From: Inonotus obliquus
Taxonomy: Eukaryota; Basidiomycota; Agaricomycetes; Hymenochaetales; Hymenochaetaceae
Assembly: GCA_032164295.1 (NCBI GenBank)
Contig: JAJHTX010000003.1
Span: 1,426,001-1,490,000 of the forward strand
Length of the DNA stretch: 64,000 bases
Reading direction: 5' to 3'
A model generated the notes under the pieces. The model searched no databases. It saw only the letters and a list, made by a program, of their open reading frames with translations, and was not told the DNA's origin. The position numbers and the translations under genes are program-made. Positions 1 to 11,900 of the stretch are shown here, piece after piece (the first letter of the stretch is position 1; each line of letters begins with the position of its first letter).

Positions 1-1130
1 ATGGTGACATTGGCGGAAAGTTGACTGCCGCCGTTATCCCTGGTTTGTTCGTCGGTACGGATGGCAACGATGGAAGCGTCGTGCTCATTCCCTCGTCAAG
101 CTCGTCAATAGAAGGGAAAGCTTGGTTGAACTCTGAGAGCGAATAATGAGCGAGACGCGGCGAGTCATGCGATGATGTCGATGGTGAGGATGGACCGATC
201 ACTGAGGGAGAGGCGAAGGAATGGACTGAGGACCCCGTTTGATGATTCACAACGGACGACGGCGCACTCGATAGAACTCCAACTCCATTTTGGCTTGTGG
301 AAGGGCCAATCCGGGTTATCGAGCTCGAAGCGGTAGTCAGCGGAGAAGAAACGGATGCAATCGAGTTCGAGGCTGTCAAATCGCGAGAGATTCGTTTGTT
401 AGTTTGGACCTTTAGCCCGGTATCTTGTAGAGACTTGATACGATCTGCTATCGACCCTCCAAAACCAGGTTTTCTATCGTCCTCAACCCTAATGGATGGT
501 TAGCATGCTTTAGACGCAAGTCACTGAGGATAAAGGGACACGAGTGAAACGCACCTCCTCTCTCTCTCCATCTCCAACAACTTGGTCTCTAAAGTCTTGG
601 CTTTCGTCAACACCTCCGTCCCGTATCGCTAAACGCAGTTCAACAACATGAAGGTAAGAAGGACACGCAGACAAACTTGCCTTCTGAAATTCATCCCACT
701 CACTCCAAACCACCCCATGTTTACTCTGACTCTCCGCAACGAAATCTGTATGCTTCAACACAGCCTGTGACAGTTGTGCACAGAGCATCAGAGCTCTATA
801 CGCCCCCCTCAAGTCGCCCTCCGCCTCCAACGTTGCACCTATGGTTGCCTGGTCCCGTGCCGAACGTAGGAGGGAGATTGCAGAGACGCCGCGGAAACCG
901 TTTACGAGGCTGCGTGCTTTATCCTTTATCTCCGCGACGGTCATGTCACTCGCAGGCCCTGCATTGCTATTGTCTCCGTCCCCACCATCACCAGTCCCGT
1001 TTAGAGATGGTATGCCTCGCGAATGAGCATGACCGTGAATGTCGGGGTCAGGTAGGTTGGAAGAAGCGCCATTGGCAGTACCAAACGTTCTGTGTGCCGG
1101 CGACGAAGGAAGCACAGACACTGACGGCAT
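1..1130 (-). CDS. USP8/Doa4-like ubiquitin carboxyl-terminal hydrolase, N-terminal part (3' end outside window)
   Basis: Cysteine-type deubiquitinases of this family strip ubiquitin from cargo at endosomes. Only the N-terminal half is in the window, so the catalytic domain is not visible. Exons on the minus strand are 681-1130, 555-628 and 1-488. Translation starts at 1130 (MPSVSVLPSS). Residues about 65-180 hold a USP8-dimerisation-like helical domain: MTVAEIKDKARSLVNG, a LRSARDQATIGA segment, then EFQK joined to RYGTEVLTKAKTLETKL. The next exon is a Ser/Pro-rich linker containing EFNQAFPSIDELDE and LPSVPTNKPG, typical of the stretch before the rhodanese-like and peptidase domains. The intron at 629-680 begins GCAAGT on the coding strand, a GC-AG intron; using it restores the family sequence, whereas reading through gives unrelated residues. 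The family call is from recalled family patterns and is fairly secure; the precise orthologue is not. Confidence 0.72.
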
Positions 1131-1656
1131 ACGTGCGCTATTTACTCGCCAACCTCTAGAGCGACGAACTCAGCGAGGAAGTGTTGTTTACCGTCGTTGC
1201 AGATGATGAGGAGAGGAACGTGGAAATGCCGACTTCGGATTGTCTGGTCAGGTCATAATAATGGCTGCGGTGCGTGGCTCAAATTGGTAAGCAGATCACA
1301 CAAAATAAAAACAATTCTCTTTTATTTCTACATACTCCACGGTCAACAGCATACAGCCAACTCCAGACAAATTAGAGCAAAAGGCGTTCCTTTCTTCAGC
1401 AAGCATGGTCAGCAAAATGATGGGGCATAAAGTACGTAAGTACACAGCATAGTAAGGCCAATAAACGAAAACCAAGATGATGGTATGGTATATAGAGTAA
1501 GTCAACTTTTCAACCCAATCCCTCAGAAGAAAGAAAGCATAAATAAATCAGCGATCTATGAAAGAAAACAGGGGAAAGGATGAGGTCTGGGGAGAAACCC
1601 CGATCTCTTCCAGTACTTTTGATCGCTTTTTTTGATCGATTTGATCATCGTTTTCT
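1131..1656. other. Intergenic, upstream of the deubiquitinase gene
   Basis: This 526-bp gap separates two genes on the minus strand and should hold the promoter of the deubiquitinase gene. I see no convincing TATA element, RNA gene or conserved ORF. Short ORFs on both strands look like chance. Confidence 0.4.
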
Positions 1657-2595
1657 TCACTGCAGAACGCGCAGCGCCGGCGGTGATATGTAAGCGAGCG
1701 ACATGCGCGATGCGCGGGCAGAGCCGAATGGTCCGGCAGGTGTTGGAGATGGGCTCATATCGATCGCGCGTGGGCGCGACGCTGCTCTGCCGCCCCAAGT
1801 GAGGAGTCGTGGTGTAACGCTACCTGGAGGCGTCATGGGGGAAGGAGGGAACACTTGCGCAGGTTGGAGAACGGGTGTCGCCGGTGCAGGGATGTCGACG
1901 GGTGCGCTGGGGGCTGGTGGAGTCGGAAGGGGGAGTCGGAGCTCTTCCGGGCGGGCAAAAACGACAGGAGACTCGGCGAGCCAACTAGCGCGAGTCGGGG
2001 TGGTAGGGAGAGAACGAGTGAATGACGGAGCGGGGGCGAACTCTGTCGTAAGTTCGTCAAGATCGGACGGGTGCCAAGGGAAATGCTCATCACGTCGTGA
2101 CCGTGAGGCGTTGAGTAGCTCATCTGTCTCTGTTGGCGAAGAACGACCGCTGCTTGCCGTATCACTTCCGCTAGAGCTCGAATCATCGCCTGTTGGAGAG
2201 ACAAGTTCAGGGCGCTCGTCTTCGCCCGGTACTTGTGCATTGACCAGGCGTTCACGCCGACGAGCAGCGGCTTGCGATGAGACAGGGACGCGCACGACAC
2301 GCACTACAGTGGATACGCTATCAGCATTATCGCCCTCAACAACAACGACGTCTTCGCGATCTCCCTCCCTCTCCTGTTCTCGTTCTTGATCCCGTTCAGC
2401 GACTTCCTCAGGCGAGAGGAAGGCCTCATAGACGACGTCGCCATCAAAGAAATCGTCCGAATCAGGGTCAAACGCGTTGACGTCGCTCCAGCGCTCATAG
2501 GTCGGCAATTTTAGGTGGTCCTCGTCGTCAGGTTCGGCGATGCGAACGACAGGGGTAGCAGGAGCGACGAGGGTTGAGAATAGCGGGCGACCCAT
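1657..2595 (-). CDS. Uncharacterised 312-aa protein, MGRPLFS N-terminus
   Basis: I do not recognise a domain. The single open exon encodes 312 aa beginning MGRPLFSTLVAP. Residues about 20-60 are acidic (DPDSDDFFDG), about 65-85 is charged and probably helical (EEVAERDQEREQEREGDRE), 130-160 is Ser/Thr-rich, and 210-290 is Pro-rich with repeated PxP and TP/SP motifs, so most of it is likely disordered. SP/TP sites suggest possible proline-directed phosphorylation (inference). The plus-strand ORF over the same bases is low-complexity and is taken as its shadow. An AT-rich box (aaatatatactag) lies about 45 bp upstream of the ATG. A decayed copy of its 5' end lies at 4079-4285. The 3' end could be spliced differently: CTGCAG precedes the stop. 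Confidence 0.5.
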   Translation of the reverse strand: MGRPLFSTLVAPATPVVRIAEPDDEDHLKLPTYERWSDVNAFDPDSDDFFDGDVVYEAFLSPEEVAERDQEREQEREGDREDVVVVEGDNADSVSTVVRVVRVPVSSQAAARRRERLVNAQVPGEDERPELVSPTGDDSSSSGSDTASSGRSSPTETDELLNASRSRRDEHFPWHPSDLDELTTEFAPAPSFTRSLPTTPTRASWLAESPVVFARPEELRLPLPTPPAPSAPVDIPAPATPVLQPAQVFPPSPMTPPGSVTPRLLTWGGRAASRPRAIDMSPSPTPAGPFGSARASRMSLAYISPPALRVLQ

Positions 2596-4078
2596 TCCTT
2601 TTTGAATTAAGTATTAGGGAGAGAAAGTGTGAAAAGTGGGAAATATATACTAGAGGTGAGTTGGGAGGATGGGATGGTGATGGAGGAGGACGTTTGTTGT
2701 TGTTGAGACACATTTTCACTTGCTCCGCATTAGGACCGGCTCGTGTAAGCAAGCCACGTGGCTATTCCCACTAAACATACAAATAAGGCAATGCCACCAC
2801 TTGCTGCATTAGCAGTTCAAACAAGTAGCATATGGCCTGGCAGTCTCAAATCCTCTCATACTCAATCACAAGCACTACTATTTCCATCTGCTACTCAACA
2901 TTCTGCCTAGTATCCTAAATCATGCAGTATTCTTCATATCAGTCAAGCACTGCTGTCATACTACACTGATACTAATACCAAACAATCTGACTCGATAGTA
3001 AGAAAGTTAGGGAACGTCCGAGAACAGTCTAGATACTGAATCTGTTCCGAGGGGAAAACACCGTGGGCCGTGGCCAACCAGAGTCTTCAACAATAAATCA
3101 GCCATCTGATTTGTATGAACATAGCGTGAAGCACAAATCACCATGGCTGTCGTACATCCCAAATTTAACAGGGAATGAGCGATCCGACCTCAGTTTTGTG
3201 TGGTTTGCTAGTCACAAATCTCTCATTGCGTCAGAAGAAAATTCCGGTCCGCCCTTTTTAAACCTTATGGTGGAATCCCACCAGAGGTTACAGGCACGCT
3301 TCTGCGGACAAACTGTTCAGGCCACTTCTGCGACGATTAAAACCACTCCGGGACGGAGTTAGAGCGGATATCGGCAAGGCATCAAAGCACTTTCCATGCA
3401 TCCATAACTTTCAGCATTTCCCCGCGAGCATATTCAGGAGTTTAAGCCCCGCGGGTCCAAGTCGAACACCCTGGATACTCCAGTCGCGAGCATCCTTTCT
3501 GATCCTAGATTTTTTCTGTATGTGCTTGGGATGATTCGCGTAAGCACAACTCATCGATATATGTAACCGTCATTGACAGCGAGGTCGACTGTACTATGTC
3601 TCAATTCTGAAATATGTCCGCAGCCCATTAGTTCAATTAGGACGAGAGGCATAAAGGATAAAGGATACTAGATCACCGATAACAAGAACTGCACCTGATT
3701 TAAACCGGTGTTCACCAAATTGTGACGAAGATAATTAGAGCAGATCCAAAGCGACCAGGTAGAGATACGAGAACCGGAGAAACGATTGATACAAGAGTGG
3801 ATCGACCAAACCTGAGTATGTACGCGAGAATAGATGCGTGGAGAGGTATTTGAGGTCCCGCAGTGAGCGGGTCTATGTGCTTTCCTTCTGGCATTCTTAA
3901 TGTATGCCTAACTGGCAGTTATTACTTCGGGGTACGTCTTGCAGCGTATACCCGAGAATCTTTCCGGATTGCGTGGAACTTGCATTAATCGAAATCTGCG
4001 AGGTGGAGTGGTAGCTTGAGGCAATATCTCTCGAATGCTCGTGACGCTGGAGGAGCCTTCTTGATCTTCGTACTCAGG
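2596..4078. other. Intergenic region, no supported gene
   Basis: About 1.5 kb. It contains ORFs of 99 aa (3063-3362, +) and 60 aa (3712-3894, -) with no recognisable family, no splice-supported extension and unremarkable composition. The 2600-2660 stretch is the likely promoter of the 312-aa gene. No tRNA or repeat was seen. Confidence 0.35.
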
Positions 4079-4285
4079 TTACCTAGATACCACTCTTCCT
4101 CCCTTTCCATCTCGAGGTACACAGAAAGAACTCTTCTGAGCCACCTTCAAACATGTTATTGCAGCGTCAGTGTTAATAAGACGGAAGTCTGAAACGCGCC
4201 TTTGCTTTATTAAACTTAACAATTTGTGTATCGTAGGAGTTTGTCGGGTAGGATCAACGACGAAGGAGAACAGCGGACGACCCAT
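4079..4285 (-). pseudogene. Decayed duplicate of the MGRPLFS gene 5' end
   Basis: A 68-codon minus-strand ORF starts MGRPLFSFVVDP, matching the first residues of the neighbour at 2595 (MGRPLFSTLVAP) and then diverging. The similarity includes DNA on both sides of the ATG: gcgg(g/a)cgacccat reads through the start codon, and both upstream regions carry a box resembling a(t)actagagg. The rest of the gene (acidic and Pro-rich parts) is absent. I read it as a partial, decayed tandem duplicate; a short functional paralogue sharing a promoter-proximal exon remains possible. Confidence 0.45.
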
Positions 4286-4547
4286 CTTGTTCTAGTAGCT
4301 AGTGATTATGGAAAGGAATACTAGAGGGGAAGTAAGAGTAGTAGGTGTTGGTGATCGACAATTACTTACAGTAATTTGCATGAATTCATCGTGGCCATGA
4401 ACAACCAATTCAGTCGGTCGACACGCGGCCGCGGCACAACTTCCTACTCTATGTCCCCCTCTTCACCTTCACCTAACCTCACTCAGAGCCAATATCCGAG
4501 AAAGCATTAGTGAAGCTTGAACTCCTCCGAAAGCATTGAGTATAGCA

Positions 4548-7500
4548 ATGACTAACCTGGAAGCCGTCTCCCAGAAAGATCAGTCCATTGAGTATAGGTG
4601 CGCCTCGCCATCGCTACATTTTTATGATTGTCCTACGGGACGATTAACTGATCTCGACGTTCTTGCTTACCCTTAGGTCGTTGTATCTCAAAGGTAAAGA
4701 CGATCGACGACGATCGCAAGTCCATGCTTACATAAAGCACTTCAGCCGTCGAAATCAACTTCCCAAATAGGCGCCCAAGATACCCCATCAAAGTCAAGCT
4801 CGAGCAAGAAGGTGTCGGACCTATACGGAGGGTCTTTGAGAATGGGAACAACGGAGAACCACTCGTCTGGAATACGGATCGGTGTGTCCCAAAGCAAATC
4901 AGCAATCGATGCCTGACTCATGACTTTCACCATCATCGTTTTTCAACAGGTATTTCTCTCCGAACTTTGATCTCAAGGTTGTCGTCAAAGAATCGCGCAA
5001 ATGGCGCGAAGTCAAGCTGCGCCCGAGAAAGGAGATTGCATCGGTGACATTCGAAGTGGAGGAAATGAGCAGAAAGGAGGACATCGAGAAAGAAGGTGCA
5101 GACAGTTGTCGTCCTAGTTGTGCCACTAACCCGGATGCTTACGACTCGGACCTAATTACTCTAGGCGGGAATGGTTTAGTAACTGTGAAACTGGCGTTCG
5201 GAGCAAGATCTTATAATAATGCTTCGCTGACCCATCACAAGGCTGCAGAAGAAATTCGCAAAGCAGCAGACGATGCAAAAAAGCTTCTCAATGAGAAACC
5301 GGTTGCGCTTGAGAAGCTCGGGCGAGCTCGTCAACCCGTCGGAGCTGTTTTGAAGTTCTTGGATATGGTGTCTGATGTGAGTAATGTGATCCTCACCTTG
5401 TTTGTTACACACCTTCTTGATGGGATTACATTGTGAACTGCAGATCCATCCAGCTGCAAAGGTCGCGGTCGCCGCTTTCAACGCAATTTACAAGGTGAAA
5501 CATTAGTGAACTCTGTGCTCTCCAGTCTTGTCGCTGAGAATATTCGTATCAGAAACTGGAGGAACAAGAGAAGATACACGATGACGTAGTCGCGCTACTA
5601 GCAGACCTGAACCATTTTCTTCCCTTCACCGAGGCTTTCGACCCAGAGAAAATGAAAAGCGAGATTGCCAAGGATGCCATTCAGGACTTTAGCAACCTGT
5701 TCAAAGGGACATGCGAGTTCATCGTGCGGTATTCCAGCTCTGGAATGATAGGTAAGTTGAAAGATGATTTTTTCCATTACTAGTCCAAGCGTAATCCATG
5801 GCTTTGTAGGCGACCTCATATCATCCGAGGAGTCGACGGTTAGTAGACTCAAGGAGAGTTTCAAGAAGGTGAAGGACAGATATGATTGGTGTGCCAAAAC
5901 GGAAACCTGGAAAACAGTCCTCGATCTCAGTGAGATATTTCCTCTTCCCGGTTAAAGCCATCTTTTTCAGAGGGAAATGCTGACCACGTTGACAGAGCAA
6001 AGCGATGACGAGAGAGTCCTCCAGCTCCTACAAACTTCAGCTGCCGCGCCCGGAAAAGAACGTCAACGAACCGACAAATGCTGTCTACCCGGTACACGCC
6101 AAGATCTCCTCAAGCAAATTTACGAGTGGGCTGAATCAGATTCAGCGGAGCCGAGCATCTTCTGGATACACGGTCTTGCAGGCGAGGGCAAGAGCTCGAT
6201 CTCCAATACTGTCGCGTGTAATCTTGACAATCAGCGACTTCTTGCCGGTTGCTTTTTCTGTAAGCGTGACGACCCGGACCTGCGAGATCCAGACAAAGTC
6301 ATCCCTTCTCTGGCGTTTCATCTTTCCAGGTGGCATCGGCCATACTCAGACAAGCTACTCGATATCTTGAAGAGCGGGGAAAAGGACAAACTCGCTTCGA
6401 GAACAATGGACGAGCAGTTGGATATTCTGATCAAGGGCCCCATCCTCAAACTTTCCTCGGATGAGCAGGTCTGGCCTTCGCGATCTCTAGTCATCGTCAT
6501 CGATGCCCTAGACGAATTTAGTCATTCCGAACAGAGGTTCCGTCTCACTCAGTTGCTCGTGCAGCTGGTCCAATTGGTCCCTCGGTTCAAGCTCTTTGCC
6601 ACAAGTAGACCGCTTCCCGAGCTGTCTGAAGCCTTTCAGAAGGCAGGATCCACACTAAAGAATTTGCATCTCAAGCAAGTTGGGGACCCGACGGTAGATA
6701 TCATGCGGTATACGAAGCATAGAGCTGTGTTGGTTGCCGAAAAACGCAGGCTGGAGCCTAGTTGGCTCAATGAAGATCAAATCGCAGCGCTCACATATTC
6801 TGCTCACGGTCTATTCATTTGGATGAGCACGGTCTTCAACTTCATTGAGCGACATCTCGATGTTCGGCATGCGGTCAAACTCATTCTCAACTCATCGCCC
6901 GATCGCAAGGACAACCCGGAGGGCGCATTGGATAGTGTATACCAATTGGTACTCCAACAAGCCGGGGATGACATTAAAGAGAATGTGGAATTCGTCAAGA
7001 CCGTTGTAGGTGTTATATCTGGCACCGCACGAAACGAACCGCTCTCAGTTGAGGCCATTGCCGAGTTTATCCCTCAGTTCGAGTCGAATGTGATATCAGA
7101 AGTCGTCGACCGGCTGCAAGCAGTCTTGTACAAGGACGACGAACGGGACAGCGCGTTGCGCGCCTGCCATCCTTCCTTCATTGATTTCATGGGTGACGAG
7201 GCACGTTCCGGACCCTTCTGGACACACCCGTCGGATATCGATCTTCAGCTCGCTACGAGATGTCTTGAGATCATGAAGGATGGCTTGTCGATTGATTTTT
7301 GCCGCGACACTAGTCAGGGAGACGATGCTACTATCGAAACACCACCACCAGCTATGTCCTACAGCTGTATGTATTGGATGACCCACTTCCGAAGGGCGGA
7401 TGCAGGAAAACGAAAGGCTTTGATGACGCGCATTGCCGATTTTATCGTCGATAAATCAGTACTTTATTGGCTGGAAATTCTGGGCATTCGAGGCAGCATC

Positions 7501-8583
7501 AAAAGGGGTATACAGGCAATGGCAGAAGCTACATGTAATTTGACAGCTCGTGACCTAAGACCGGTGGTCTGGACCTTTTTCGATGCTATCTACGGACTCC
7601 CATTCCGAACCTTGTTATTTTTCAGCAGACGCGCTCGCCATCCCCACTTGTTCGCGGTCTCCTTGGTTCCGGCACACTGCCTATTGCTCCAGAGAATTGC
7701 GGGAACGTTTGGGGGAGAGTCTCTCCGAGGCCAGATCAGGGCCATAACGGTTTCTCTAGATGGGGCGCGCATTGCATGTGGCTATGCTGACGGTGTCGTT
7801 GTTGTATGGTGCGTCAAAGGACAGAAAATTATCGGGCGACCATTCGAAGCGCACAGTGGCCAGGTTAACTCTGTTGTATTCTCAAAGAATGGGAAATATC
7901 TCGCTTCCGGATCGGATGATACAACCATTTGTGTTTGGGATGTCGAAACCCAGACTTCCGTTGGAGAACCATTGAAAGGACACACAGACTCAGTCACTTT
8001 CGTTGGCTTTTCTGCGGACAGCGACACGATCGTCTCGGGAGCACGGGATAGAAGTATCCGGATCTGGAATGTAGAAACATGCAAGCAAACTGGAGAAGTG
8101 CCGAGAGAAAGTAACGAGCAGGGTGACATTATTGCTGTCAGCCCTGACGGAAGACGTTTCGCTTCCTTAGCGTCCAATTCGATTCGTATCTGGGATATGG
8201 AAACTGGACAGTCAGCGGGGAATCGTCTGAGATGGAACGGAAAGGCTATTCTGTCTGCAGCGTTTACTCTGGACGGGAAAAATTTCTCTGCAGGTCTCGA
8301 GGATGGAAACATTTACGTTTGGGACGTCGATATAGAAGTTATAATTCGTGTCTTGCCGTTGGCGCTTTCGCTGGACTCCTATGAATCGAGTCGAATGATG
8401 CGCGACTTTGTTTACAATGACGAAGACCTGGACTTTGGTTCGGATCGTATTGACGAGAAAGAACCGTCTCGAACGCTACTCGCACAGGATGTTGTTGATG
8501 CAAAACAGTTCCGAATCCTTCTCCTTTCCATATTTTCCTTCGTTTTTTCTAATTGGAAACCTCGTAGAAAAATCTTTCTCTGA
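4548..8583 (+). CDS. NLR-like protein: C2-like, NACHT and WD40 domains, 1195 aa
   Basis: Fungal NACHT-WD40 proteins are STAND ATPases implicated in non-self recognition and heterokaryon incompatibility; the ligand here is unknown. My exon model is 4548-4597, 4677-4693 (17 nt), 4746-4881, 4950-5376, 5444-5494, 5553-5751, 5810-5929 and 5996-8583; all introns are GT-AG and the exons total 3588 nt, an exact multiple of three. Residues about 16-100 look like a C2-type beta domain (SLYLKAVEINFP, PIKVKLEQEG, then YFSPNFDLKVVVKES). Residues 120-330 are mainly helical. The Walker A motif is GLAGEGKSS near residue 393 and the Walker B motif is LVIVIDALDE near 500. WD40 repeats occupy about 915-1130 (GQVNSVVFSKNGKYLASGSDD, IRIWNVET, IYVWDVD), about four or five recognisable, so the propeller may be incomplete. 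The C-terminal tail (FSFVFSNWKPRRK) is hydrophobic/basic and could instead be a misread 3' intron. Confidence 0.82.
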
Positions 8584-8980
8584 CGTCTACTGGCGGTCTC
8601 CCGTTCTACCACGAGCCGCGAGGATTAGGCAGGAATGATCTGAGTAACTCTCGTTGCCTTTCGGCCTATAGCACATTGTTACTACCAGTAGGAGCCTAAG
8701 TTTATATGTCAAGTGTGCCCATTAAGGCAGTGGCAAAAGTGGAAAGATGGTAAGTGAGCCGTCAAGTAGCAAGAGCTAACAACATGGTTACTATCGATGA
8801 GCACCCGAGCAAGGTGTTTCAAGGACTCGTAACTTCACGACTTCGCTCGGCTTCATGGATCCAGGAGTAGAGGAAAGATCTTTGCTTTTCGAATTTGGAT
8901 TCATGAATGTCATCCCTTCCATCCTACAAATTTGCGGAGCACAAAACAGTACAAGTATATAACCACAAAAAAAAAGAAAA
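8584..8980. terminator. Convergent 3' intergenic region
   Basis: 397 bp separate the stop of the NLR-like gene (+) and the stop of the NTO1-like gene (-), so it holds both 3' untranslated regions. The A-rich tract near 8965-8980 lies just past the NTO1-like stop. No ORF, RNA or repeat is supported. Confidence 0.4.
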
Positions 8981-11900
8981 TCAAAGATCAACCACTTCTC
9001 CACCATCATTATCGACAACTATGCCCTTCTCTTCCACATCACCAGAATCTCCCTGGTGATCATCCCCATTCCCAACATTATTCGTCTCCATCTCCGCCAT
9101 CGCTTTTCTATATTGTTACGAAAAACAGAGTAGGGAGAGACTTTGAGAACTTGTTATGTACTTGTAAGAACAACAACGCACCGCCATGCTTCGTGACATT
9201 GTTCCTTGACTTTTGAGTTTTTGAATTTTTGTGTCTTCGAGTTGCCGTTTAGCATCATTTCGTCTAGGCCTGTTGGCGGGTGTGTTGAGCGTGAGAACGT
9301 CAAGTCCAGGAGCATATCAAACGGAAAGAAGATCGTACCTTTATCCGAGGCCAGCAAGCGGATCTTCTCCATGGGTAGCCATTGCCTACGACCAGATATC
9401 AATTAGTTGATCAAGAACTTGACAGCGTGGAAGACGCTTTACCAAGATTTCCGATTGTCCCAGAATTGGACAAGAATGAGAGGCCCAATTCCGGGTCGAG
9501 TGGATGGCTTGTCCTTCAGTACATTAGGAGGGACTTCTGGGTCGTCCTCTTCGAACACGACGGAAGGCCACCATGGGTATGTATCTATGGGGGAAAAATC
9601 AGAAATTGAGTGACAACAGGAATGAGGGTCAAGAACATACTAGTTTTCGCCCAGACTGCACGGTGGCACAGAAGCGAGAAGGTGTCAGACAATACCGCTG
9701 AGGAACGGAGATAAGGTGGATTAAACATGCAAGCACTCACCAAGTGTTCCACCCTCCAGCACTTCACCCTCCTTGATTTGAATCGTCGCAGGTCCAAGTT
9801 CCGCGGCTTCGGCAGCCTTACGAGCATCCTCGGCCCTCACAATTCGTCGACCATCAGGAGTTTCTCGCGCTATCGTACCCGGCTGTTCTTCTACATCTAC
9901 ATCTACATCTGCATCTCCCTCGGCAGACCCACTAAGAGAGGTCAAGTCTGAAATTGATCCTACATCAGCGTCAGGAACACCCGCTTCGGGAACATGTGGG
10001 TCGGAGAGAGGTGATGAAGCGGAAGACCGTATGATCTCGTTGTCCTCGTTATCGAGCTTAATTTCTCCCTTACTGTCCTCTTCCATTTCCGCTAGTTCCA
10101 CCGCGGAACTGGAAGCAGCTGCGGCGAAATCATTCTCAGTCTGTGCTTGCTCCTGCGCCAAATGCTCCCGCTCAGCACGCGCACGCTCTTCTGCCTTCTG
10201 TTGCTTCCTAGCCAAGTGTTTGGCACGACGTGTTGCGGGAGTGTCCAGTTCCTCGATAATTATAGGAGATGGTCGAGGAGACCGACGCTTTCTTGTCCGC
10301 GTGGATCTTGGTGGTCGCGGAGGCGAATCTTCAGCCTCAGGCTCGGCTTCAGGAGCTGTCTCCTGAGGTGCTGATGCCGCACTCGATTCAGGCTCCTCTA
10401 CTTCTGTCACCTGTTCCTGCCCTTCCACTACAGGGACTTCGACATCTTCAAGGTCAGCGTCGGGTTCAGTGTCGGGCTCGGGCTCAGAGTCAGGAGGTGC
10501 TTCGGCCCCGCTTCCGATTGTATCTAGATCAAAACTGACATCAGACGGTGGGTGAAGGGGTGAACCTTCCGGAAGTGGAGGCAGAGGTGAATGAAGATTT
10601 GCAAATCTTAGATCTGAAAGATCCAAAGTCTCGCTCTTCTCCCGCTTGTGCTGGAATTCGCTAGTCAATTCCTCTGTAGGAGGCGAGCTTTCTCGTAAGG
10701 TGAGGTTTTCTTCCGCTGGTGTACTTAATGATAAAGTCGACCGTTGTCGTTCTGGCGATAGATACAAAATTTTAGGCACTACCTGTTGATTAGCAAGCGC
10801 AACAGACGCACCAGTCTTTTGCCTCTTTCTCGCAGGCGGTAAATCCTGCCTTTCCACTGGTGCCCGTCCACCCCTCCGCGCATTGCTCGGAAGTATCCAC
10901 CCAGCATCAAACATATTGAACGAACCTTGAGTATCTACATCCTCCACAACAGGGGGTACATCTGTTTGTCCGGGTAATATATGCTTCTCGCGCTTCCACT
11001 TCGTCCCGCGTTTACTCCTCGTAGACGCAGATCCGCTTCTTTCTTCACCATCCTCCCCTTCTTCACCTGCTACCGTAGGCGAAGTCGGGTCTGCACCATC
11101 TGACGCAGACATTCCACAAGCTTCAGCCTCGAATGCCTCGGCGTGCGCGTGTTCCCTACGTGTACGAGGAGCATTAGGCACCCGGAAACCAGCTGAGGCG
11201 TCCAGCATACGTTGCTTACGTCTCTCAGCCTCCGCTTTCCTATCACGTTTTGGTTTCGGGGGCGGAGGAGTCGGCGGGGGCGGTGGAGGCTTTAGCTTGC
11301 CAAGTTCAAAAGAGAAGAGTGAGGCAAGTGGTTCTTTCTCCAGCAAGAGCGGTAGATCGGGATCGTCAACTAGCTCCTGCGATAAGAGTAGATTGAGCAC
11401 CTCTAGCGGAGGTTCGAGGTCCCCCACTCGTCCTGCTTCTGGAGAGTCAGTCGGGATGGTTCGAGGGAGTTGCTGGAGTTCTTCGAACAGGGAAGCAGTC
11501 TGTGTTTTTATCCGCGCTGCCGTCCTGTAAAATGGCGAATCAGGCTTATTGTATTGCATTGCATTAGTAACCACAAGATCAATGTCGTCCTTCAAGGAGA
11601 TAATCATAAGCGTGCAAGATTTGAGATTTAAGAAGACTGCAACACTCACCTGAAAGTCTTTGACATTCCAATATTCGCTTGCATCAAGCTTGGCATCTAT
11701 CATGTTCCAACACATCGGCCTTTTGATGACATCAAAATAATCGGGAACATCTGCTCTTGAGACAGGATTCTTGAAGTAGCCATGTCGGTCCAGCCTAATA
11801 CAACGATGAGTATTCCAGGAAAAGCTGATGATATTCGATGACTTACGCTGTGATCCTCTCAAACACATATCTCATTTGCGGAATGTGTGGATAGAAGATG

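Noticed and set aside
677..1159. 160-aa plus-strand ORF
   Set aside because: It lies opposite the conserved first exon of the deubiquitinase and has no family features.
1703..2389. 228-aa plus-strand ORF opposite the 312-aa gene
   Set aside because: Gly/Ser/Arg low-complexity composition, a shadow of the Pro/Ser-rich minus-strand gene with no splice or motif support.
4633..4936. Minus-strand ORFs (90 and 64 aa) over the start of the NLR gene
   Set aside because: The plus strand, once spliced, gives a C2-like domain that joins the NACHT gene in phase; the antisense frames are its mirror.
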